Assembly: GCA_900766045.1 (NCBI GenBank)
Contig: CAAFTW010000046.1
Coordinates: forward strand, 50,490 to 114,489
DNA: 64,000 bases
Source of the DNA: Clostridia bacterium
Lineage (GTDB): Bacteria; Bacillota; Clostridia; Peptostreptococcales; Anaerovoracaceae
Reading direction: 5' to 3'
Shown here: positions 8,118 to 15,167 of the stretch, piece by piece
Numbering within the stretch: position 1 is the first letter of the stretch
Layout: each line of letters opens with the position of its first letter
Notes under the pieces: generated by a model
Seen by the model: only the letters and a program-made list of their open reading frames with translations
Database searches by the model: none
What the model was told of the DNA's origin: nothing
Program-made: the position numbers and the translations under genes

Positions 8118-8492
8118 ATGAATTTCGGAGTTATCGTTGTTATAGCCGTTATTGCCTTGATTCTTGTTTTTGCCATCAGAAAGTCCATTAAAACCGTCAA
8201 AGGCGGATGCTGCGGAGGCGGCGGAGGAGATCTGAAGCCGCTGAAGAAGGAACTGGACGGCAAGGTCGTTTCTGAGAAGGTCATGCACATTGACGGCATG
8301 CACTGCAAGAACTGCCAGTACCGTGTGCAGAGAGCGCTGGACCGGATTGACGGTGTATCTTCCGATGTCAGCTTTAAGAAGAACCAGGCAGTTGTGAAGA
8401 TGGATCGTGAGGTTTCCGATGAGCGCCTGTCTTCTGCAGTAACGAACACGGGATATGAGGTTTCCGGAATTGAAACGGTGCCGGTAGCATAA
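8118..8492 (+). CDS. Membrane-anchored heavy-metal-associated (HMA) domain protein
   Basis: A 124-residue protein: one N-terminal transmembrane helix (about 3-21), a CCGGGGG stretch (C31, C32), then an HMA/CopZ-like ferredoxin-fold domain (about 53-120) with the metal-binding MHCKNC motif (C63, C66). The N-terminal half resembles the small Cys-rich membrane proteins seen next to FeoB, here joined to an HMA domain. Between csoR and copA it probably tethers a Cu(I)-binding site at the inner face of the membrane and passes copper to CopA. AAAAGGGGG lies before the start. Confidence 0.8.
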   Translation: MNFGVIVVIAVIALILVFAIRKSIKTVKGGCCGGGGGDLKPLKKELDGKVVSEKVMHIDGMHCKNCQYRVQRALDRIDGVSSDVSFKKNQAVVKMDREVSDERLSSAVTNTGYEVSGIETVPVA

Positions 8493-8636
8493 TGACTGAA
8501 GGGGCAGGATCATGCTGCCGGGGCGGGCCGGCTGCCAGGAAGCAGGGGTATCCGGGTGCCTGGCCTGATTCTTTAATCGGGAAACGAAGTAGGGAAATGA
8601 GCTTATCAGGGTTTCTGATAAAGAAAGGAAAAAGAG

Positions 8637-11237
8637 ATGAAGCAGGATTATAACGTAAGTGGGATGAGCTGCGCGGCCTGCCAGGCAAGGGTGGAAAAAG
8701 CCGCGGGGAAGCTTCCCGGTGTGGAGAGCTGCACCGTCAGCCTGCTGACCAACTCGATGAGAGTTGAGGGGGATGTGTCTCCGAGCGAGGTCATCAAGGC
8801 CGTGGAAGACGCGGGTTACGGTGCCGAGCTGAAAGGCGGCGAGGCAAACAAGTCTACTGTGGATATGTATGCAGAAGAAGAGAAGGCACTGGAAAACAAG
8901 GACGTGCCGGTGATGAAGAAGAGACTGATTTCTTCCGTCATCTTCCTGCTGGTGCTGATGTATTTCTCCATGGGTCATATGATGTGGAACTGGCCGCTGC
9001 CGTCCTTCTTTGAAGGAAATATGGTGGCTGTCGGCATCCTGGAGATGCTGCTGGCCGGAATTATCATGGTGATCAACCAGAAATTCTTCACCAGCGGATT
9101 CAAGTCACTGATTCACCGTGCGCCGAACATGGACACGCTGGTTGCGATGGGTTCGATGGTGTCCTTCGCCTGGAGTTTTGTCGTCCTGATGAAGATGACA
9201 AAAGACCAGATCACCGGTGGAGACGCAGCGGCGATGGCAGACATGCATAATCTGTATTTTGAGTCGGCCGCGATGATCGTCACGCTGATCACGATTGGAA
9301 AGCTGCTGGAAGCCGTTTCCAAGGGCAGAACTACGGACGCCCTGAAAGGCCTGATGAAACTGGCTCCTAAGACTGCGGTTATCGAAGTAAACGGTCAGGA
9401 GCAGGAGATTCCGATCGATCAGCTGAATGTCGGCGATGTGTTCATCGTCCGCGCCGGAAGCAATGTCCCTGTTGACGGTGAAATTATCGAAGGAAGCGGC
9501 GCGTTCGATGAGTCCGCGCTGACTGGAGAAAGTATTCCGGTAGATAAAGAAGCGGGAGACCGTGTTTCTGCAGCAACCACCAGCAGTTCCGGCTATGTCA
9601 AGGCAAGAGCCCTGAGAGTCGGAAAGGACACGACCCTGTCCCAGATCATTCAGATGGTCAGCGATGCGGCAGCAACCAAGGCGCCGATCGCCAAGATTGC
9701 GGACAAGGTATCCGGAATTTTCGTACCGGCCGTACTCCTGGTCGCACTTGCGACATTTCTGATCTGGCTCCTGGCAGGCGGCGCACTTCCGTATGCCCTG
9801 TCCAGAGGCATCGCGGTCCTAGTTGTCAGCTGCCCGTGTGCGCTGGGACTTGCAACACCAGTTGCCATCATGGTCGGAAACGGGAAGGGCGCCAAGAACG
9901 GAGTCCTCTTCAAGACCGCCGCTTCGCTGGAAGAGACCGGACGCGTGGACATCGTTGCGCTGGATAAGACCGGCACCATCACCGAGGGACATCCTCAGGT
10001 AACCGACATCATTCCTGCAGAGGGATTCACGGAAGATCAGCTTCTGAAACTCGCGGGGGCCCTGGAGTCCAAGAGTGAGCATCCGCTGGCCAGAGCAATT
10101 ATGGATAAACTTTCCGCATCCGGCATGGCTGAAGAGGCTGTGGACGATTACCAGACCCTGTCTGGAAGTGGAGTCTCCGGAGTATACCACGGAAAGCAGC
10201 TCTTTGGAGGAAACGCTCGTTTCATTTCGACAAAGGCTGAAATTTCAAGGGAACAGTCGGAAGCGGCTGACCGCCTGGCAGACCAGGGAAAGACCTGCCT
10301 CTACTTTACCGAAGATGGAACATCCGCCGGCATGATTGCCGTTGCCGATACCATTAAGGAAGACAGCGCCCAGGCAGTGAAAGAACTGCAGAATATGGGT
10401 ATACATGTCGTAATGCTGACCGGAGACCACGAGAAGACCGCTAAGGCGATCGGTGCTCAGGCCGGTGTAGATGAAGTCATCGCAGGCGTCCTGCCTGACG
10501 GAAAAGAATCCGTCATCCGGAAGCTGCAGAAATTCGGCAAGGTTGCCATGGTCGGAGACGGCATCAATGATGCGCCGGCCCTGACCAGAGCCGATACGGG
10601 AATCGCCATCGGAGCCGGCGCAGACGTCGCCGTTGACGCGGCCGATGTCGTCCTGATGAACAGCAAGTTGACGGATGTATCCGCCGCCATCCGCTTAAGC
10701 CGTGCGACCCTGCGGAACATCCACGAGAACCTGTTCTGGGCATTCTTCTACAACGTCCTGCTGATGCCTCTCGCAGCCGGTGCTTACGCCCACCTGCTCG
10801 GCATTACCATGAACCCAATGCTTGGCGCTGCAGCCATGAGTCTGTCCAGCTTCTGCGTTGTCACCAACGCCCTGAGACTGAACCTCTTTGACCTGCATAA
10901 TGCCGCAAAAGATAAAATGAAAAAGAACGCGATTTCAGCAGAAACCCTGATTACACAGGATTCTGAGGAAGATAAAGCTGCAGCTGGAGCTGAACCCGCT
11001 GCAGCAATCACGGAAGGAGAAGACGATATGAAAAAGACAATCAAGATTGAAGGAATGATGTGCGAGCACTGTGAAGCTACTGTAAAGAAAGCCCTGGAGG
11101 CCCTGGACGGAGTCGATTCCGCAGAAGTCAGCCATACAGCAGGACAGGCAGTCGTAAACATGAGCAGCGATGTCGCTGACGACGTACTGAAGAAAGCAGT
11201 AGAAGATAAGGATTACGAAGTCAAGAGCATTACGTAG
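8637..11237 (+). CDS. copA: Copper-exporting P1B-type ATPase with N- and C-terminal HMA domains
   Basis: An 866-residue Cu(I) pump. In order: N-terminal HMA domain with MSCAAC (C12, C15); transmembrane segments; actuator domain with TGES; the membrane metal site CPC (C399-C401) within SCPCALGLATP; phosphorylation motif DKTGT (D443); GDGIND hinge; last two membrane helices; then a linker rich in Ala and acidic residues and a complete second HMA domain (798-866) with MMCEHC (C809, C812). Copper ATPases normally carry HMA domains only at the N-terminus, so the C-terminal one looks like a fused CopZ chaperone. An in-frame ATG at 11028 with its own ribosome site could release that domain as a separate protein. 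Confidence 0.95.
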   Translation: MKQDYNVSGMSCAACQARVEKAAGKLPGVESCTVSLLTNSMRVEGDVSPSEVIKAVEDAGYGAELKGGEANKSTVDMYAEEEKALENKDVPVMKKRLISSVIFLLVLMYFSMGHMMWNWPLPSFFEGNMVAVGILEMLLAGIIMVINQKFFTSGFKSLIHRAPNMDTLVAMGSMVSFAWSFVVLMKMTKDQITGGDAAAMADMHNLYFESAAMIVTLITIGKLLEAVSKGRTTDALKGLMKLAPKTAVIEVNGQEQEIPIDQLNVGDVFIVRAGSNVPVDGEIIEGSGAFDESALTGESIPVDKEAGDRVSAATTSSSGYVKARALRVGKDTTLSQIIQMVSDAAATKAPIAKIADKVSGIFVPAVLLVALATFLIWLLAGGALPYALSRGIAVLVVSCPCALGLATPVAIMVGNGKGAKNGVLFKTAASLEETGRVDIVALDKTGTITEGHPQVTDIIPAEGFTEDQLLKLAGALESKSEHPLARAIMDKLSASGMAEEAVDDYQTLSGSGVSGVYHGKQLFGGNARFISTKAEISREQSEAADRLADQGKTCLYFTEDGTSAGMIAVADTIKEDSAQAVKELQNMGIHVVMLTGDHEKTAKAIGAQAGVDEVIAGVLPDGKESVIRKLQKFGKVAMVGDGINDAPALTRADTGIAIGAGADVAVDAADVVLMNSKLTDVSAAIRLSRATLRNIHENLFWAFFYNVLLMPLAAGAYAHLLGITMNPMLGAAAMSLSSFCVVTNALRLNLFDLHNAAKDKMKKNAISAETLITQDSEEDKAAAGAEPAAAITEGEDDMKKTIKIEGMMCEHCEATVKKALEALDGVDSAEVSHTAGQAVVNMSSDVADDVLKKAVEDKDYEVKSIT
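11028..11237 (+). CDS. Possible internal start giving a free CopZ-like chaperone (69 aa)
   Basis: Within copA, AAGGAG (11014-11019) lies 8 bases before an in-frame ATG at 11028. Translation from there gives a 69-residue HMA domain of exactly CopZ size and beginning MKKTIKIEGMMCEHC. The sequence shows the signal; use of the start is an inference. Confidence 0.4.
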   Translation: MKKTIKIEGMMCEHCEATVKKALEALDGVDSAEVSHTAGQAVVNMSSDVADDVLKKAVEDKDYEVKSIT

Positions 11238-11268
11238 TTTTGTACTGATCCTGTATGAACATAATGAA

Positions 11269-11310
11269 AGAGACTGCTGCACAATTTTTTAGCTTTGTGC
11301 AGCAGTCTCT
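11269..11310. terminator. Bidirectional terminator between copA and the DtxR-family gene
   Basis: AGAGACTGCTGCACAA and TTGTGCAGCAGTCTCT form a perfect 16-bp stem with a T-rich loop. It lies between converging genes. The flanking T-runs are weak, so efficiency is uncertain. Confidence 0.6.
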
Positions 11311-11326
11311 ACCTTTGTTGAAAAAC

Positions 11327-11704
11327 TTACTCCTCTTCGAACTGTTTGATATGTTTTTTCAGTGCGTTGAAGGTTTCTTCGCTCAGATCGTGCTCGACAC
11401 GGCAGGCGTCCTCTCTGGCGGTGTCTGGATCGACGCCGATATTTTCGAACAGAGACGTGAGAACGCGGTGACGTTCATAGATGCTGCTGGCAATTTCCAT
11501 GCCGGAGTTGGTCAGGTGGATCATGCCTTCCTTATCCATCTCAATGTGACCCTCCTCTTTCAGGCGGCGGGTCGCGTAAGATACACTCGGTTTAGTGACG
11601 CCGAGCTGATTGGCGATGTCCACGGAGCGTACATATCCGTGCTCATTATGCAGCATCAGAATGGCTTCCAGATAATCTTCTGCTGATTTACGTACTTTTC
11701 CCAT
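11327..11704 (-). CDS. DtxR/MntR-family metal-dependent repressor
   Basis: A 125-residue protein in the recommended form, with the family opening KVRKSAEDYLEAILML, a winged helix (IANQLGVTKPSVSYATRRL) and a dimerisation helix carrying metal-ligand candidates (ERHRVLTSLFE, CRVEHDLSEET). It has no C-terminal SH3-like domain, so it is of the short MntR-like type. The reading frame extends to an ATG at 11782. The start at 11704 fits the family but lacks a good ribosome site, so the N-terminus is uncertain. It could be the regulator of the DtxR-type boxes before the feo genes, 2.6 kb away. Confidence 0.82.
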   Translation of the reverse strand: MGKVRKSAEDYLEAILMLHNEHGYVRSVDIANQLGVTKPSVSYATRRLKEEGHIEMDKEGMIHLTNSGMEIASSIYERHRVLTSLFENIGVDPDTAREDACRVEHDLSEETFNALKKHIKQFEEE

Positions 11705-12202
11705 ATGCTTGTTGCAGGAGAACGGTATGCTGAGCTGTCCTCCTGATCTCCTTTCTCTCATCTGCCGATGAAAATTTTTCATGACAAAACACGATCCGGC
11801 AAGGCTGTATCCGTGTATTCTGCCGCATACACAACAGTTCTGCCATCTCGTGCAGTTTCATTACATTTCTGATTCATCTCTTGCTATCATTTTAAATTGT
11901 ATACTATATATATTACCATTATTTCCGGATTTATACCATAGTTTTCCATATTTCCTATAGATGATCTTTATTGATCCCGGCCTGCGAACTTCTGGAATGG
12001 GGTCAGTCCGGCATCACCACTTTTGCAGCCTGACAAGAGCAGTGTTCAGGGAAAGAACGTTTCTTTCTTGTTTTAAGATATGGCAGGTAAGGCCGGCAGT
12101 GGTCTATAATACAATATATAGATGCAGATTATAGCAGGGAATGTCGATAGAAGAAAATGAAACAGAGTACGGATATATTTTCTCGGGAAGGATGTGAAAC
12201 AG
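11705..12202. other. AT-rich intergenic region
   Basis: This holds the divergent promoters of the DtxR-family gene and the pentapeptide-repeat gene. No RNA gene, repeat or convincing operator is seen. The stretch 11880-11970 is strongly AT-rich. Confidence 0.4.
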
Positions 12203-12907
12203 ATGAAGAGTGAAGTAACGATGGAAGAACTGGAAAAACTTCTGAAGACGCGTGAGTCCGGGAAACTGCTTTCGATGAAAGAGATGGTGTTTATAAATAT
12301 GGATTTATCCGGTATGGATCTATCCGGGCTTGATTTAAGATGGGCAGATTTTACCGACTGCCGGCTGGAGGAAACACGATTTGACGGAAGTGATCTGTCC
12401 AACGCCTGTTTCCGCAGGGTAAGTCTGAAAGACGCCAGTTTCCGCGGCTGCACCATGCATGGAACGGATCTCAGATGGGATGACCTTCGCGGCATGCACA
12501 TTGAAGGCGCAGATATTTACGCTGCTCAGCTGGAAGGATCTCAGGTTGAGGGTATCGTCGACGATGAGAACACAAAACATTTCCGGATGGCCTGTCCGGA
12601 AAAAGGCCCGTTTGTGGGATATAAAAAGTGCTTCAACAATACGCTGGTACAGCTGCTCATTCCGGCGGACGCCAAGCGTGTCATGGCGACCACCAGGGCC
12701 GGACGCTGCAGCAAGGCCAAGGTCCTGTCCATCAAGACCTTCGACGGAACGCAGAGCTTCGAAGAAACCTGCGCACTGGCAGATCCGAACTTCATCTATA
12801 AAAAGGGCTGCTGGGTGCATGTCGATACCTTTGATGAAAACCGCTGGCTGGAGTCCACACCGGGGATTTATTTCTGGCTGACCCCGGAAGAGGCCCTGGC
12901 CTATTAA
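12203..12907 (+). CDS. Pentapeptide-repeat protein with C-terminal DUF5758-like domain
   Basis: A 234-residue protein. After a short helical N-terminus, residues about 30-115 are pentapeptide repeats of the A(D/N)LXX type (MDLSGMDLSGLDL, FDGSDLSNACF, GTDLRWDDLRG), which form a four-sided beta helix. The rest (about 125-234) is a different alpha/beta region, with KKCFNNTLVQLLIPADAKR and RAGRCSKAKVLSI, resembling the domain called DUF5758 that often follows such repeats. Function is unknown. No membrane segment or signal peptide is seen. The start at 12203 has GGAAGG 11 bases away; a GTG at 12194 is the alternative. Confidence 0.75.
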   Translation: MKSEVTMEELEKLLKTRESGKLLSMKEMVFINMDLSGMDLSGLDLRWADFTDCRLEETRFDGSDLSNACFRRVSLKDASFRGCTMHGTDLRWDDLRGMHIEGADIYAAQLEGSQVEGIVDDENTKHFRMACPEKGPFVGYKKCFNNTLVQLLIPADAKRVMATTRAGRCSKAKVLSIKTFDGTQSFEETCALADPNFIYKKGCWVHVDTFDENRWLESTPGIYFWLTPEEALAY

Positions 12908-12972
12908 ATGGATCCGAGGCCTGCAGAATAAGCAGTCTGTTCCGGGAAAGCGGAGAGAGCGGGAGTGCGTGA

Positions 12973-13989
12973 CTAAGCGGACGGTGTCTCGCTCTCTGTT
13001 TCCTTGCGCGTTTTCTTTTTGTCCTCTCGGAAAAAGGCAATCGCAGTGCCCATCAGGATGGCAATTCCGCAGAATACTTGCAGAGCGAAGGTCGGAAGCT
13101 GACTGTCTGGGATGATCATGGCAAGAATGCCCATGGCGGCTGCCGGCGGGATCCAGAGACTGCTTTGTTTGATGGTCAGGAAGCTGCAGACAATGACGCA
13201 GATTACACAAAGCGTCAGTGGAAGATGCAGCGTGTTGATGATCAGAAAGCGGAAAAAGGCGCCGTATGCCGCACAGGCGGTAACCAGCAGTGAAACAGCC
13301 AGCGGGCGTTTCCGTGCCGGACTTTTCGGATTGGTGAATTCTGTAAAGGCAACCAGAACCGGAGGAGCTGCCATGAACAGGAGTTTTGCGTTGATGGCGA
13401 TCCAGGCAAACAGCATGACGGTGACGATGCGCTTTCCGGCACTGACCAGGTCATTTCTGCCCGGAGCAGGAACCGGTGTGAAGACGGCAGGAATACGTTT
13501 CCCGGTCCTGACCAGGATTTCATGCAGGATGATGACGCCCAGGGTCAGGGAAGACGCAGAAATCGGGTAGACGATGCTGTGTGTCTGCAGGATGACCGGC
13601 AGGACTGCTGCACTGATGATCGGTGCCATGGTCGTTCCGCCGAAAAGGTAGAAGATCTGGCTGACAAGGAAGGCAAGGATGATCTGATACCAGAGCGGAA
13701 GCGGCACATAGAGGACAATCAGAAGTCCGGACCAGGCGCAGCAGCTGATCAGGATGAACATGCGCAGAGAGCTGACTCTCCATGGCTGACGCGGTGAAAC
13801 CAGATACCCCAGTGCCATAGCCGCAATTTCCGGGAAGATGACTTCTTTATCATGCATGCCTTCAGAGACGGCTGCCATGGCGAGCAGGATTGCGGCGGCG
13901 AAGATCAGAGAAACCGCGTTCAGTTTATTTCCTTTGCCAGTGCTGTTTTCCGTGCTGATGCGCGTGATTGCTTTCGTAATTTTCAACAT
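12973..13989 (-). CDS. Multi-pass membrane protein of unknown function
   Basis: A 338-residue protein with about nine or ten hydrophobic segments and a charged C-terminal tail (REDKKKTRKETESE). It has some flavour of HPP-family or aromatic-acid-exporter-like membrane proteins (PARKRPLAVSLL between helices, conserved Pro in LYVPLPLWYQ), but I do not recognise a specific family. It stands alone, convergent with the pentapeptide-repeat gene, so context gives no substrate. AAAAAGG lies 8 bases before the ATG. Confidence 0.6.
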   Translation of the reverse strand: MLKITKAITRISTENSTGKGNKLNAVSLIFAAAILLAMAAVSEGMHDKEVIFPEIAAMALGYLVSPRQPWRVSSLRMFILISCCAWSGLLIVLYVPLPLWYQIILAFLVSQIFYLFGGTTMAPIISAAVLPVILQTHSIVYPISASSLTLGVIILHEILVRTGKRIPAVFTPVPAPGRNDLVSAGKRIVTVMLFAWIAINAKLLFMAAPPVLVAFTEFTNPKSPARKRPLAVSLLVTACAAYGAFFRFLIINTLHLPLTLCVICVIVCSFLTIKQSSLWIPPAAAMGILAMIIPDSQLPTFALQVFCGIAILMGTAIAFFREDKKKTRKETESETPSA

Positions 13990-14271
13990 TGTATTTTACC
14001 TTTTTTAGACATTGAGATTATTTATTCTTTATTTTACTACATATTGGTAGGTTGTACAAGAAGAGTGGGGGTATGCTGTGCAGTGTGAACAGCTGTCGCA
14101 GGGAGGCAGCACGGGATGGCTTTCTCTGTAAGGTAGCTGTGGAGATTCCGTTCACGGCTCTGCCTGTCTTGCCAGGGGAGGGCAGCGTTCAGGTTTCCTT
14201 CTTTGCGCGGTTATTTTTGTCTGTTAGACTTCTTTTATGATAATTATATGAATAAATTTTCATATAAAGGA
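13990..14271. other. Intergenic region upstream of feo
   Basis: Contains the minus-strand promoter region of the membrane-protein gene (AT-rich, 14000-14045), then about 180 bases of average composition without a supported gene. The feo promoter begins at 14272. Confidence 0.35.
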
Positions 14272-14302
14272 TTGACAAGCCGAGTTAGTTCAGCTAAACT
14301 AA
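14272..14302 (+). promoter_or_regulatory. feo promoter with DtxR/IdeR-type operator
   Basis: TTGACA (14272-14277) and TAAACT (14295-14300) are 17 bases apart. The 18-bp inverted repeat TTAGTT-CAGCTA-AACTAA (14285-14302; 16 of 18 positions symmetric) covers the -10 box. It resembles the TTAGGTTAGSCTAACCTAA consensus of iron-dependent DtxR/IdeR repressors rather than a Fur box. Confidence 0.65.
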
Positions 14303-14413
14303 TATATGTTAAATACAGCTAATGAAAAGCAGAGGTGTTTAACCTCTGCTTTCCGATGCAAAAAATCAGGACGAGAGATACCGTTATGCTGCGGTGTCTG
14401 GAAAGGAAGATCG

Positions 14414-14626
14414 ATGATACCGATTACAATGATGAATCCGGGAGATACGGTCAGAATTAAGAAGATTACCGGCAGTGACAAGGTGCGCCAGCATCTGTCT
14501 GAGCTGGGCTGTGTCGTCGATGGTGAAATTACAATTATCTCCAGAATGGGAGGGAATGTAATTATCCAGGTGAAGGACAGCCGCGTTGCTCTGGATCGCA
14601 GCATGGCAAACCGTATTCTTGTCTAG
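14414..14626 (+). CDS. feoA: Ferrous iron transport protein A (first copy)
   Basis: A 70-residue SH3-like protein: MNPGDTVRIKKITG, then HLSELGCVVDGEITIISRMGGNVIIQVKDSRVALD, the typical FeoA pattern. The start at 14414 follows AAGGAAGA; the frame stays open upstream to 14306 without a better site. FeoA proteins assist the FeoB iron channel at the cytoplasmic face. This is the first of two tandem copies, which differ clearly in sequence, so they are not a recent duplication. Confidence 0.88.
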   Translation: MIPITMMNPGDTVRIKKITGSDKVRQHLSELGCVVDGEITIISRMGGNVIIQVKDSRVALDRSMANRILV

Positions 14627-14640
14627 AAGGGGGAAGTCAG

Positions 14641-14862
14641 ATGAAAACATTGAAAGATCTCCAGATCGGAGAGACGGCAACGGTCGTGAAAATCACTGGT
14701 GCCGGTCCGACCAAGAGAAGAATCATGGATATGGGCGTGATCAAAGGCGCTAAGGTCATGGTCAGAAAGGTCGCACCGCTGGGCGATCCGATTGAGATAA
14801 ACCTGAGGGGATATGAGCTTTCCCTGAGAAAAGCTGAGGCAGAAAACATTATTGTTGAGTAA
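14641..14862 (+). CDS. feoA: Ferrous iron transport protein A (second copy)
   Basis: A 73-residue FeoA protein: LKDLQIGETATVVKITG, RRIMDMGVIKGAKVMV, PLGDPIEINLRGYELSLRK, AEnIIVE ending. It matches the FeoA consensus more closely than the first copy. It starts 14 bases after it with a GGGGG-rich ribosome site. Two FeoA proteins before one FeoB is a common arrangement in Clostridia. Confidence 0.92.
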   Translation: MKTLKDLQIGETATVVKITGAGPTKRRIMDMGVIKGAKVMVRKVAPLGDPIEINLRGYELSLRKAEAENIIVE

Positions 14863-14950
14863 CAAGTACAGTGTCCGTATGGCACGGACGAGTTTCAATC
14901 ATTGATGGGACTGCTGATGCAGATCGATTGGAGTTAAATTTTTTTTCGGT

Positions 14951-15088
14951 ATGAGTAAGATGCGGCTAACTTATGGTAAGGGAATTGAACTCCAGAAAAT
15001 GGAAAGCGCCGCGGACGCAAATCAGCGGCATATAAACGAAACGCGAATGGTCGCAGGAGAAAGTGATCTTCTGGGACCGGCGGAATGA
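14951..15088 (+). CDS. Possible 45-residue small protein between feoA and feoB
   Basis: An ATG-started frame of 45 codons in the 305-base gap between feoA and feoB. It begins MSKMRLTYGKGIELQKME, ends SDLLGPAE and has no membrane segment. The closest ribosome-site-like sequence, GGAG at 14930-14933, is 17 bases away, which is too far. The gap also holds a hairpin GTCCGT/ACGGAC (14872-14888). I do not recognise the sequence. It may be a real small protein, a leader peptide or chance. Confidence 0.3.
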   Translation: MSKMRLTYGKGIELQKMESAADANQRHINETRMVAGESDLLGPAE

Positions 15089-15167
15089 CACGCAGGAGGC
15101 TGTGAGCTGCAGCGCTCCGATTCATACATTCATTCAGCCTGCATGAGAAAGAAAGGAGAATCAGCGC

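Noticed and set aside
14052..14240. 62-codon frame upstream of feoA
   Set aside because: No ribosome site, no recognisable product, and composition unlike a coding region.
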